32,377 nucleotides of DNA, from the NCBI RefSeq assembly GCF_000003815.2, contig NC_049983.1, forward strand, positions 7,078,595 to 7,110,971, in the 5' to 3' direction. This document shows positions 19,736 through 29,681 of the stretch, piece by piece. This DNA is from Branchiostoma floridae (Eukaryota; Chordata; Leptocardii; Amphioxiformes; Branchiostomatidae). The notes below the pieces were generated by a model. That model was not told the DNA's origin. It searched no databases and saw only the letters and a program-made list of their open reading frames with translations. The position numbers were made by a program, and so were the translations under genes. Numbering within the stretch: position 1 is the first letter of the stretch; each line of letters starts with the position of its first letter.

Positions 19736-20190
19736 TTGTAGATTTACGTTATATAGAGAATGTTGAGATGATGAGAACACAAACAGTTCGAAAACACCGA
19801 ACTAACAAGAGAAGACACTAACCTGGCGATAGAGATGAACAATTTGCAAGCCAGACGACATAGCTCTCCTGTGAACAATGTCAAGATGGTGTTGAGCGCC
19901 AACGGCCTGGGAAAGTCAGAGGTTTAGTTGTGTCATAGACAAAGAGTGTTGAGATGATGAGAACACAAACAGTTCGAAAACACCGAACTAACAAAAGAAG
20001 AGACTAACCTGGCGATAGAGATGGACAATTTGCAAGCCAGACGACATGGCTCCCCTGCGAGCAAAGGCAAGATGGTGCTGAGCGCCAACGGCCTGGGAAA
20101 GTCAAAGGTTTAGTTGTGTCATGAACAGAGAGTGTTGAGATGATGAGAAAACAAACAGTTCGAAAAAGCAGGACTACCAAAAGGAGAGAC
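19631..20190 (+). repeat. Three-copy tandem repeat of the GPCR tail plus 3' UTR
   Basis: Units start with CTGGCGATAGAxATG at 19631, 19823 and 20009 (periods 192 and 186, both multiples of three). Each contains the 34-codon C-terminal segment, a TAG stop (19733, 19925 and 20111) and a 3' spacer with GTTGAGATGATGAGAA and ACAAACAGTTCGAAAA. Unit 1 is the actual end of the receptor. Units 2 and 3 keep the 34 codons open and free of indels but lie after several stop codons, so they are in the 3' UTR of the predicted transcript. Their predicted ends are GKAAV, GKSEV and GKSKV. Confidence 0.95.
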
Positions 20191-20499
20191 AAGCATCGTC
20201 TGAAAGTTAGCCAATATATTTTTCGTTTTGTCCTTTTCCTATCCAGCCGCACAATTGGCAGTACGGTTTTCTTGCAATTTCTCTTTCAAGAGTTTGGGGG
20301 TGTACCTAAAGCAGTTGCTATCACAACAAGTTCGAAGACCATGTACCTTTGTCAAACATTTTGAGCCTTTTTAAGTTTATTGTTTTATTTTGTCCCATTG
20401 ATGAAACAAATAAGTTTGTCTTGAGCATAATCTCTTTCAAATGACCATATATTGTGAATTAGTGAAACTTTGCGCCTTTTGCCAAAGTGCAATGTTTAT
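20191..20499 (+). other. Region after the tail repeats, possible 3' UTR
   Basis: No clear canonical polyadenylation signal just after the repeats. The nearest AATAAA on the + strand that I notice is around 20936, so the transcript end is undetermined. Confidence 0.35.
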
Positions 20500-20890
20500 A
20501 TTTCAGCATAAATTATGCAAATGCCTTCCACATTTTCATAATTTGGACATATTGATGTAAACATTTGACTTACCTACACACGCCAGTGTGTGATTCCCAC
20601 CACTCATGTCAAAGTAATAATTGCGCTTTCGCATTGGCTATACAAATTAGCCTCTCATTTGCATAATTGGTATCTGTAAATGTTTCAACTACTATAGATT
20701 CTATAAGGCACACGTATCAAGGTTATATCATAGAAAACATTGCAATCATACAATTATGCAAATTACGTTCATGTTTGCATTACTTGTATTTCATCGTGTA
20801 TATCTTTAATTGTCTAGGCTCCCCGTATATCGAATATTACTGAAATCCGTTCACTAATTTATTCTCCTTAAATGTTTTTGACAAAAATGC
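20500..20890. repeat. Dispersed AT-rich repeat (ATTATGCAAAT family)
   Basis: AATTATGCAAAT and its inverse ATTTGCATAATT occur near 20511, 20655 and 20753, followed by TATCTGTAAATGTTTCA- or TATTTCATCGTGTAT-like sequence and ACTGAAATCCGTTCACTAAT near 20844. The same succession appears at 25870-25925 and parts at 25670 and 30700, so this is a dispersed family, probably the non-coding part of a transposon. Confidence 0.5.
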
Positions 20891-21810
20891 TCCCAAAATG
20901 AAACAGCAAGCTGCTGCGCCAAAAAGCTATATAGAAATAAAGACCATAGCACGTGACCACGTCCAGGGCAAACGATACGAAAAATCTGAAGTTCTGTTTC
21001 AGTACCAAGATCATGCAATAGGGGTCGCAAAATTGACCTAGACTTTCGTCTTCCATAGACATGCCAATTGAAATATTATATTGACCACATAATGCAGAAA
21101 GGCAGAGACGTACACGCAGGTCAAAAACCTTACCTCCATTTTTCATTGAAGTAAACTAAATGAAGAATGTGCTTTGAGACCTTCAATACCAACCGGAAAT
21201 AATCATTGTGCAACCCAACATCTCATCGATCGTACGTAACACGAAGACGCCACATGTACTGATTTCATGTATGGGCGTGTGTACCATTATCTTTATAGGC
21301 TGAGCTGAAAAAAATCCATATAATCGTTACAAGTTCACTGAAAATGCTTATTACTACAGTACGTTTCATCTGTCACTAGTGACTTGTATTTAGTGCATAA
21401 CAATTTAAATGGTGTTTCATTTTGTATGGTGGGGGAATCGTTGATGGAAGAGAATGCTGGTGTGTCGACGAAGATCCAATTTGACCAAAAGATTTATCAC
21501 ACTGTCGACTATCGGCTACCTTTGACTCGTTGATCACGTCACAATTTCGTTCAGGTCACGTGATGTAGGCTTCGGGTCATTCTAAGTTGAGAAAGATCGG
21601 AAGACTGATCGAAAGATTGTTTGTTATCGCTCTACCTTGTGTACAGAAATGGCGTCTATAATCTTTGTATAGTTATCACCCTTGCTTTCACATACATGTA
21701 CATGACTGTATCGATGAATCACAAACATGTTTTGTGTGAAATGTGTTGGATCGTTTTGATAAAAAAAGTTTCAAATAACATAACCAGAATCATTACAAAC
21801 CTGTTGTCGC
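20891..21810. other. Intergenic, nothing recognised
   Basis: No credible gene or repeat structure. Short open frames on both strands lack any family motif. Confidence 0.45.
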
Positions 21811-21818
21811 GTATAAAC

Positions 21819-22107
21819 TAGGGGTGGGTACCAGTACAGTGTACAGGTGTGACAGCGATCTCGCCCCCCCCCCCCCGGGNNNNNNNNNNNNNNNNNNNNN
21901 NNNNNNNNNNNNNNNNNNNNNNNNNNNNNNNNNNNNNNNNNNNNNNNNNNNNNNNNNNNNNNNNNNNNNNNNNNNNNNNATACTCCACCAAACTGATTTC
22001 TTTGTAGTGAAATGGACCATTGTTGGGAGTATCGTCCATTCACAAGTTTTCACATACAATCAGGTCGAGGTTCAGGTCTGAATTTTCTGTACCGGTACCC
22101 ACCCCTA
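21819..22107. mobile_element. hAT-like element with internal gap
   Basis: The ends TAGGGGTGGGTACC and GGTACCCACCCCTA are exact inverse repeats. The flanking octamers GTATAAAC (21811-21818) and GTATATAA (22108-22115) match at 6 of 8 positions, compatible with an aged hAT target duplication. The interior shares CATTCACAAGTTTTCACATA and GGTTCAGGTC with the element at 29682-30122. A C homopolymer followed by 100 N lies inside. Confidence 0.7.
21880..21979. other. Assembly gap (exactly 100 N)
   Basis: 100 N, the conventional placeholder for a gap of unknown size. It follows a C homopolymer of about 14 bases, a likely cause of the break. Confidence 1.
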
Positions 22108-22399
22108 GTATATAATATGTGCTGCAGGTGCCGTTTTTAGCAGGTATGGTACTTTTTCTTCACTATGAATTCCTACATTTGATAATGATGCTGTGTTGTA
22201 AGAATTATTTTTTTCTGTCTATATTATTGGTGTATCACAAACGTAAAGAGATTGTTTGCTTTTCACATGTTTGCGTTTACAAAGTGATGAAAATATTTTT
22301 ATCTATGTCTGTGAGTAGTTAAATCTAAATATGATAACCAGAAGTTTGCATTTTGTCATACATATAGTGTGTCTACGCTGCTTGTGTGCTAGACAGTTA

Positions 22400-22644
22400 A
22401 GGTGGCATCTCACTGCACTTGGGGTACCGGTGCGGCACTGCGGTGTCCGTTCACTGCGGCACTGCTGTGTTATTTTTTGCCGATTTTTTTATAATTTAGA
22501 TATCGCTTTATACCATATAAGTATGAATTAGAAGACAACAAAATACACAAAACGTAAGAAAATTCCTTCTTTATCTCTAACATTAATGAGTTATCTTTCC
22601 CCGCAGTGCCGTACCGTTGCACCAAGTGCAGTGAGATACCATCT
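22400..22644. mobile_element. PIF/Harbinger-type MITE, copy 5
   Basis: Ends AGGTGGCATCTCACTGCAC and GTGCAGTGAGATACCATCT with TTA at 22397-22399 and 22645-22647. The inverted repeats extend inwards through GTACCGGTGCGGCACTGCGG. Confidence 0.85.
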
Positions 22645-22649
22645 TTAGT

Positions 22650-22690
22650 TAGGCCTCCGTTCCACTAGACGGCAATTTTTCCCTTATCTG
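22650..22690. mobile_element. Solo terminal repeat of a third MITE-like family
   Basis: TTAGGCCTCCGTTCCACTAG followed by ACGGCAA resembles the ends of the element at 28797-29180 (AAGGCCCCC...CTAGACGGCGATCGC). No partner end is visible nearby, so it is a fragment or a solo end, directly beside MITE copy 5. Confidence 0.4.
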
Positions 22691-23740
22691 ACTCTTCAAA
22701 TGATGTCATCCATATTATTTACTTGCTGTGACCTTATAGAAAAAAATATTAATGTAATAACGACAACTTGACATTAAAGTTCATATCAGATATCGATGTG
22801 TAGAGATGTTTGTCAATGGTTTTCTTGATATGCGATTTGTATGTACGTGTACGCAATGTCAAATTTGTGTACCACTGTGTATCGTCAAAGAAAGATTGAT
22901 ATTATTTGTATACAGCGAAATGTATTTTGTAACGTCTGTTGACAAAGTATCAATAAAATCGTATTCTTCAATGGACCTACACAGTGTGAACCTTGATGAA
23001 ATGGAGTATCGAAACAGGACGTTCGTCTGCAGTACCTTACAGGGGCGACAGGGCACATTATCAAACTAGACCTTCATTTTCCGACCTTTAATATAACCGC
23101 ATTTATAATTGATTAAGATCCATCCACAGGCTCTCGAGTTATGGTCTCACGACACAATTAGCTCGTCCCATTGAAAGCAACGCAACTTCTATGTCCGCAA
23201 ATCGAATTAAAACACAGTATTTCTGGAGATGTTTTTGCTTTCTATTGTAAGCACACGTTAGGTAGGCAATAAAAAAATGTCACCCAAACCTAGCCCAGAG
23301 ACGAATTTCTATCACATTTCAAAATGCACCTATCCGCTATCCGCTAGAGGTCGTCTTGACTACCCAGAGTCTGACCGGAGCACTCCGGAAAAATAAACGT
23401 AAACGTCCGAGGATCGATCGGGTCACGAAACTTTCGTGCATGATCATGCCAGTAATACACGGTCAAGCTTTCATCTAAATTCCTTTTCATATCAGTTATG
23501 GTTTATCAATGGCAATTTATGGTTCACCTGAAACCACGCTTTGCGGGCCAGATAGTTTTTTTTTCGCTCGGATTCCATTAGACTACACACTCGGAGTAAC
23601 ACAGGAATGAGAACTTATGCTGTGCAGGCCAACTAAATTACACACACGCAAACAGCAACATATCTTTTACAGCTTAAATGTGTGTCAGAATGCCATTCCG
23701 TAGAGTACTGGACGCATTTTGACTATAGCTACATGTATAT
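22691..23740. other. Intergenic, nothing recognised
   Basis: AT-rich; the longest open frame (22806-23069, 87 residues) has no motif I can name. TGATGTCATCCAT plus TTACTTGCTG near 22700 recurs near 26597. Confidence 0.4.
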
Positions 23741-23743
23741 GAA

Positions 23744-24035
23744 CTCGGCTCGTTTCTACAGGGATGGACGGGTTTGGCGTGTGACATACCCCTTCCAGCG
23801 GTTATTATCAGAACTGCACCCAGCAGTAGGAATTTTCATCGGTAACAATCTAACATATCTATCGGTTCCTAAGATAGCCATATAGCCAAAAGATGCATGT
23901 GTATGAACGGGACACGTTTCTATGGTTTCAATGCGGTTCGTTTCTACGTCTTCAAGGATGGACGGCTTTTGTAGGTGACATACCCCTCCCAGCGGTTATT
24001 ATCAGAACTGCACCCTTCATTTCAATCGGCAGCAA
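23744..24035. repeat. Two-copy direct repeat, period 194 bp
   Basis: GGATGGACGG, GTGACATACCCC and CAGCGGTTATTATCAGAACT occur in the same order in both copies; GCGGTTAT starts at 23798 and 23992. The copies differ by several substitutions and small indels. No coding function is evident. Confidence 0.8.
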
Positions 24036-24343
24036 TCTGATCTAGTCTAATTTGTGTGTCATATAGAACAATAAATTCTTAACTTTCACATCTTCTTTGA
24101 CTCTGGACTTCATCTGAGCATTCTACGCCATCGGTATCCGTGTTTTGAATTTTCTTTTCCCGCTAGAGGCGCGATTTCAGTTAGGATAAAACTGACAATA
24201 AGTTTATTTCTAATATTTGTTCTGTGGCAGTCCGTGTATCGATCCGTACCAGACCACAGCAGGTCCCCAAGCCGCCTACAAACACTTACCCCACAATAGG
24301 TCCTCACTTCGTACCGTTTGTCCGGCTTGGCAACATGCCATTA

Positions 24344-24588
24344 ACTTGGTATCTCACTGCACTTGGGGCACTAGTGCGGCGCTGCGGGGTTCGTTGACTG
24401 CGCCACTGTTGTGTTATTTTCTACGATTTTTTTAATTATTCAGATATTGCGTAATACGTAAAAGTATGACTTAGAAAACAACAAAATGTACAACAAGAAA
24501 ATTTGTTCTTTATCTCTGAAATTCGTTGAGTAATCTTCCGAACCCCGCAGTTCCGCATCGGTGCCCCGAGTGCAGTGAGATACCACAT
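24344..24588. mobile_element. PIF/Harbinger-type MITE, copy 6
   Basis: Ends ACTTGGTATCTCACTGCAC and GTGCAGTGAGATACCACAT with TTA at 24341-24343 and 24589-24591. The right TTA also serves as the insertion point of the adjoining mariner element. Confidence 0.85.
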
Positions 24589-24591
24589 TTA

Positions 24592-25169
24592 CGAGGGGCG
24601 TGCAATTAGTAATGGTCCTGACCCATTTCCCATAGCAGGAGATTAATGAAACTTGGCACAGTTATTAGTCTTTCTCTTCATGGGAATCACCCAGAGTTAT
24701 GCATTTCTCCCATCGTTTGATGCAGCTCTGGACACCGATTTTGTAGGACACCCCAGGTTGGTCCTCCAACTGATGCCTCATCAATGGCACAAGAGGGACG
24801 ACCAGGTCTGGGAGCTGTTTCCACAGACTTCCAGCCACGTTTGAATTCAGGATGCCAGCGTTTTACAAGGTCATATGATGGGGCATCATCACCATAAGTT
24901 TCATTTATTTCATCAAAAGTCTTCTTTGGTGTGCGTCCTTTCAAATACAAAAACCGGATCACTGCGCGACACTCAACTGGTTCCATTTCACACCTGGTCC
25001 ATTTCGCACCTGACTAAGTTCAAACACCAGTAAATCAGAAACCACAATTAGTTCAGAGCTGTCTTTTGCAACATAACCCATAGAGATATGAATTATTACA
25101 CATACAAAATTTCATTTAGATCAGACAACTGGAAGTGGGTCAGGACCATTACTTATTGCACGCCCCTCG
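24592..25169. mobile_element. Deleted mariner-type transposon
   Basis: A 578-bp element with about 40-bp inverted repeats (CGAGGGGCGTGCAATTAGTA at the left; the right complement differs at about 2 positions). It is flanked by TA on each side (24590-24591 and 25170-25171), the Tc1/mariner target duplication. It holds a minus-strand transposase remnant. Autonomous mariners are usually about 1.3 kb, so more than half is missing. Confidence 0.88.
24687..24986 (-). pseudogene. Mariner transposase N-terminal remnant
   Basis: The minus frame from an ATG at 24984-24986 gives 99 residues. The first ~68 match the mariner helix-turn-helix DNA-binding region: MEPVECRAVIRFLYLKGRTP, then GDDAPSYDLVKRW, EFKRGWKSVE, PRPGRPS. 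After about residue 70 the similarity stops and the DDE/D catalytic domain is absent, because the element is internally deleted. It might still encode a DNA-binding fragment, but there is no evidence that it is expressed. Confidence 0.85.
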
Positions 25170-25257
25170 TACACTCTCTTTTCACTATAGGCTGCGTCGC
25201 TGCGACCGCACTGCGACTGCAAAAGATATCTCAAATCGCTAAATGAAAAAAATGTGT

Positions 25258-25302
25258 GCTTTGTTGTATTTCTTTCTTTTTCTCTCTTTCTTTTTTTCTT
25301 AC
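25258..25302. repeat. Pyrimidine-rich simple tract
   Basis: TTTCTTTCTTTTTCTCTCTT and similar on the + strand, low complexity. Confidence 0.8.
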
Positions 25303-25654
25303 ATATACATACAAATACATACTTAAAAAGACAGCTAGCTGTACACTAGCAGACCATAAGAGTTGCAGAAAAATAAGGTTCTATTAGAAGTAGATGTCAG
25401 AGGTGAACAAGCGTTCGATGATGTTTCAAATCAAATTGTGCATTTTACATCATATTCCAAACTAGAGTTCCACGAACACATACCTTTGCTAAATAAACCA
25501 GGTTTGTTATGTAGAATGATGTCTGTAGACATAAATGTGTTACTCATTATATTTTATTTTATATGCCTGGAGTTGGTTCATAACATTTTGCCATTGCTTA
25601 TACAAATTAGATCCCTATTTACATACTATTTAATTGTATCAAGCATCACTTAAG

Positions 25655-25925
25655 CTGTCGATCAGCATACCAAAAATCATGATGATCCTTTCAATCCCTT
25701 CTTGACTTATTATCTTTTAAAGTAGGAAACTAAACCGCCTCCTGCAGTTCAAGAAAAGATGTTAGGGGACCCAAACAAACACCTCTTACTCTCTGCCATC
25801 TTTCTCAGTTACATATGTGACAAGTTTGAAAGTCCTATCACGGAATACAGTAGATTTATCTTTCCTCATTAATTATGCAAATTAGCTGTTAATTTGCATA
25901 ACTAGTATCTCATTATGTAAGTTTT
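25655..25925. repeat. Dispersed repeat shared with 20500 and 30690
   Basis: ATACCAAAAATCATGATGAT, TTGACTTATTATCTTTT, ACCCAAAC and CTTACTCTC follow one another here and, with changes, at 30695-30830. The end, with ATTAATTATGCAAATTAGC and TTTGCATAACTAGTATCTCA, matches the 20500-20700 block. An old multi-copy element, no coding region seen. Confidence 0.55.
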
Positions 25926-27906
25926 TAGTGAGAGTCCACCTGTAGCCTCCGCCAGGCCTTCCTATGGGTGTATGGATCTCAGAACTCGGTAAAATAAAAC
26001 AAGATTAAAAAATGGCGCGGAGAGTCAGTTCTCGCTCAGGTTGGAATTCCCCAAAATGCGCCGGCAAATGAAAGTTCCCATGGTTGCAAAGCTCCTCTGG
26101 TAGACTATTCTCCCAATAGACTGCGTAGTTAATCCACAGCAACTAGATTTTATGGATGACATCCTCTGCAGACAGCAAAAATAATGAGATAGCGCAAAAA
26201 CAAAGAAAAAGATAATTGCTAAATTTTCAAAATAGACACCATAAACGTTGTAACAAGATTTGAAGTGACAAAACGTGGCATCACAACTACAAAGGCATTC
26301 ATTCCTGTACTAAAGAAGTGGACTAGTGTATTAAAAGTGATACTGGTGTGGAACACCTGTATCACTTGCCAAGCTGGCAACTACATTCATGGCCTCTATA
26401 TTGGTGACACTTTTATAAATATCCAACAAGTTTCATTTCTGCAACTATAGTAATGGCTACCTCCCTAGTGTCACTTCTACTTGTGAGTATGATCATTAGG
26501 CTACAGCACAACATGTTTGACTATTTTTGTCTATCTGACCATCCCTAAAGAGGGAAAAAAATTTTCAGAAACCAGGCGAAAATTAATGAGCGCGCTGATG
26601 TCATCCATGAAATTTACTTGCTGCGTCATCCTGCTTAGGTCGTGTTTTGGATATCCAGGATGCGGCCTAAGCCGGATTTTAGATAGTGACGTTTTTTGGA
26701 TGGAACGCTGTACAGTTGCTCAGTTTTCGCCGTCAAGTGAAAATAGGCCTCAGAGAGCAATCCTTGACATGGCATCTGTTGCGGATTTTTGCGGGGAGTG
26801 TCGGCATTTTTTGCATCTTTCCCCGACAGCACTTCAGTTGGTTACACTCGAGATTTTTTGTGGAGTGGATCCTTTAGCAAATTTGAGGGCAATCGATGGC
26901 ATCAAAACGTTTTTAAACGCTCAGTGGTATCGCTACACTCTTTTGTGTTAGACCGCGTTTTGCATGGTTTTAAGTTACTAGTAGTTGGTAGCAACGTTAA
27001 AACAAGTTTGCTACTAACCAGGAAGACGGCTTGCTTCAGCAAAAATGCCTTTTCAGTTGTGTATTTCACAAAATTGAGCGGATTTGTAGCCATGACTTTA
27101 TGTAACCCAGCCGCTTTGATTCACCAAGCGTACAGGGGAATGTACCTCAAAATCTCCTTGTCTGGAGTTTTACGCGGTTTGATCTGACGTGGAAGAACAA
27201 GGATACAAATCCCCTCTAGCTGCTGTGGAGCGGACGATACCAGATCTGGAATATTCTTCGCGAGTCCAGAGAAACATCGACTTCTATAGCTAGTTTTACG
27301 TGGGCGTAAACATAAACAAGTGTTAAGAAACACCCGTCGCAGCTAGCAATACCTGACGACTTTTGTAAAGCGACAACCAGTGGGTGCAACGAAAGAAGTC
27401 TTTTCCCGCAACAAGCCAGTGAGGTAAAAGATGGTCTGACTTGAAACGCTAGGAGGTTACGTCAACGTCTTGGGTTGAACGGCCGCGCGCGGGTATACGG
27501 TCTCTGCCAAGAAAGCCGACGCCTCGCACGTCTCAAGGAAGAGAGAAAGTCTAAACAAGAGGCGTGACCCGACGTCTCAGATTTCGCCCGGTAGGGCAGG
27601 GTTACGACAGGTGTTGCAGGGACGGGGTCACTTTCTTCACTTTCGCACGGGGGACGTTTAGGTACGTGCACGTACGGGCAGACACCGCTGTGAATCACAG
27701 GCCGTCTCGGGCACCAAGCACCATGTAACCGCTCGCACTGGATAGAGTTGTAAGCCACACTGGAACGGTCTTTTTTTACATTGTACAGTCGGCAAAGCTC
27801 TACGCTCTGTGTTAGCCTGGAACAAGGGATGGGGAAGACTTACGACCACCGTACAAGTTGATCTGAGCTTCTACACGATCTTACGACAAAACTACGACCG
27901 TCGGAC
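25926..27906. other. Upstream of the CLCA gene; no other gene recognised
   Basis: About 2 kb. An open frame at 26517-26951 is long (144 residues) but shows no domain, overlaps other frames and carries no recognisable splice context. The promoter and any non-coding first exon of the CLCA gene are presumably near 27400-27900, but I cannot place them. Confidence 0.4.
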
Positions 27907-28086
27907 ATGAAGCTTTCCAAGAGAAACCTGTTGGTAGACATAGCGGTGGTGTTGCTAGTGTTAGTACTGACATTTCGTGAGACAAGTACTCTTGGAATCA
28001 AACTGCAAAACAACAAGTACACTGGACTTGTCATCGCCATACACAGGAGTATCCCTCAAGATGACGGACTCATACAAGCTATCAAG
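27907..28086 (+). CDS. CLCA-family protein, first coding exon (partial gene)
   Basis: Encodes 60 residues starting MKLSKRNLLVDIAVV: a hydrophobic secretion signal (about 8-23) and then IKLQNNKYTGLVIAI, IPQDDGLIQAIK. This is the hallmark start of the mature N-terminal (metalloprotease-like) domain of calcium-activated chloride channel regulators (CLCA), secreted or membrane-attached proteins that modulate chloride currents. The exon ends AAG|gtaaat in phase 0. The length and position of the Q-NN-Y-G-V-AI and P-D--LIQ-IK motifs fit the family well. The catalytic HExxH and VWA parts would be in later exons. None is found in the remaining 4.3 kb, so the gene runs out of the window. The ATG has G at -3. 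Confidence 0.82.
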
Positions 28087-28630
28087 GTAAATTCTTGTCT
28101 TTGTTTTCACTTTGGAAGAAGACTTTAAGAGGTATATTTTGCCATAATGCTCAAGCTAGCGGTTTGGAAGAATAGAAATGCTCGATTCTAGTTCATCATT
28201 TAATCGTATTCGGTTACATATTGGCTCATTGTACGTGGTTTAGCTTGTTGTTTGTTTACGTATAAAATTTCCTACCCATTTTCTAATCATACCACATGTT
28301 AGGGCACAATTATATTGTATTTGTCTGTCATTTTCATAAAGATAGGAATTTTCTGAAAGCCCCCTTAGATCTCTAAGGTTATTAATAATGTAGAAAGGGT
28401 CGTAAAATTGTTAAATTTGACTTGATTTGAACAGACGATGACAAGTTGGTACTGCACTTAAGGTAGAATGTTCTTTTAACAGTGCCACATACAAAGTACA
28501 GACGGAATGCAAAGGTAGACCTTTTAAGGTTGTAGGGCTAGTGAGTCGTTACCCACTGTGTCTTGGGCGCAGTATTGAAAGGTGGACTCCAACTTTCTCA
28601 TTCTACCACCCTTTACCTCCCCAACCAAAG
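28087..28630 (+). other. CLCA intron 1, nothing recognised
   Basis: Starts with the GTAAAT donor; AT-rich with no second exon in view. Confidence 0.5.
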
Positions 28631-28633
28631 TCA

Positions 28634-28779
28634 GGTACCCATTTTTACACCTGGGTGGAGTAAGGAAAGTCGTATAAAGTGTCTTTCCCAAGGGCACAAG
28701 ATCGGTAGCATGACAGGATTCGAACCCAAGACCTCTGGATTCTGGGGAAAATACCATACAGTTACGCCAAACGATCTCA
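28634..28779 (-). repeat. tRNA-derived SINE, copy B
   Basis: On the minus strand: A box TGGCGTAACTGTATGG and B box GGGTTCGAATCC about 45 bases on, both better preserved than in copy A (5181-5310). The + strand shows CACCTGGGTGGAGTAAGGAA, CCCAAGGGCACAAGATCGG and AGGATTCGAACCCAAGACC. It lies antisense to the CLCA transcript. Confidence 0.75.
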
Positions 28780-28796
28780 TAAACTATTTTGATATA

Positions 28797-29180
28797 CTAA
28801 GGCCCCCTATAGTACTAGACGGCGATCGCGATGCGCTCTCACTGCAACCTAAATAGTATATGTGTAACCTTTGATTTCATACTGGGTAACGTAATATCAT
28901 ACGACATGTAAAAGTGTGACCGAGAGGACAACACACAAACACACAAAGTGTGAAAAAAATCGTTTCTTTTCTATACAATTCGTTGGGTGATCTGTCAAAT
29001 TCTATGTCGCAGAGAGAGCTCGGCAAGAGCGCCGTCTTAGTGTATACAGCCGGTATAACCTTCAGAAACATCTTATACAAATCGTAAAAAGGTCTATTCT
29101 TTTTCTGCATGTACAATTCGAGCGATCTGTCAAATTCTATGTCGCAGAGAGAGCGCGGCGAGAGCGCCGTCCTAGTGGAA
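28797..29180. mobile_element. MITE-like element with GGCGxTCxCG ends and duplicated right arm
   Basis: The left end has AAGGCCCCCTATAGTACTAG followed by ACGGCGATCGCGATGCGCTC. The right end has GAGCGCGGCGAGAGCGCCGT followed by CCTAGTGGAAAGGGG, roughly the reverse complement. The right arm is present twice: GATCTGTCAAATTCTATGTC, then GCAGAGAGAG, near 28990 and 29121, spacing about 131. The interior contains a CGTAATATCATACG-like core as in the other MITEs. Probable PIF/Harbinger type, but the target duplication is not clear. Confidence 0.55.
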
Positions 29181-29525
29181 AGGGGTTATAACGTAGATAT
29201 GATCAGGCCACGTTCTACCATTACTTAAGTGTACCTGTACTCAACACCTGCGCTTCTACAGGTGTACACGGTTACTTGAGCCTGCCCCCGTGCGTAGGAA
29301 ACACTTAAACTTAAGACCCCATGAGAATGTTACGTTTTTACCTGAATCACTTCTTCCCCACACTTACAATAGGCGTTTTCATCGTCTCCAGGGCGAAGCA
29401 TAACAAGGAATGTGCAACATGGCTTAGCTTTGTAAAACATGCGTTAACTTGCTTTTAACACTTTATGTTACCAGAAGAATTAGTACCTGTTTTCGACTGA
29501 TTACCTTTGCCGAGAAATTTATGCT

Positions 29526-29573
29526 TTTGTGTGTGTGAGTGTTTGTTTGTGTGTGTACGTGTGTGAGAGTTTG
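29526..29573. repeat. GT-rich microsatellite
   Basis: Interrupted TG repeats (TGTGTGTGAGTGTTTGTTTG and further). Confidence 0.9.
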
Positions 29574-29681
29574 TGACAACGATTACTCGAAAATGCCTGG
29601 ATGCATTGTTTTTGCACTTGACAATGACACTTTGAAATGATTAGATTTTGGTCCCCCAGGCGACCTTCTTTTGTACCTTTT

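Noticed and set aside
19238-19780. Long minus-strand open frame opposite GPCR exon 4
   Set aside because: Shadow of the GC-rich coding exon on the other strand.
19823-20113. Tail copies 2 and 3 as separate small genes or as readthrough extensions
   Set aside because: Several in-frame stops (for example TAG after the first stop and TGA TGA in each spacer) separate them, and the sequence before each copy has no good pyrimidine tract for an acceptor.
26517-26951. 144-residue open frame upstream of the CLCA exon
   Set aside because: No recognisable domain, does not start with a convincing ATG context, overlaps open frames on the other strand; probably chance.
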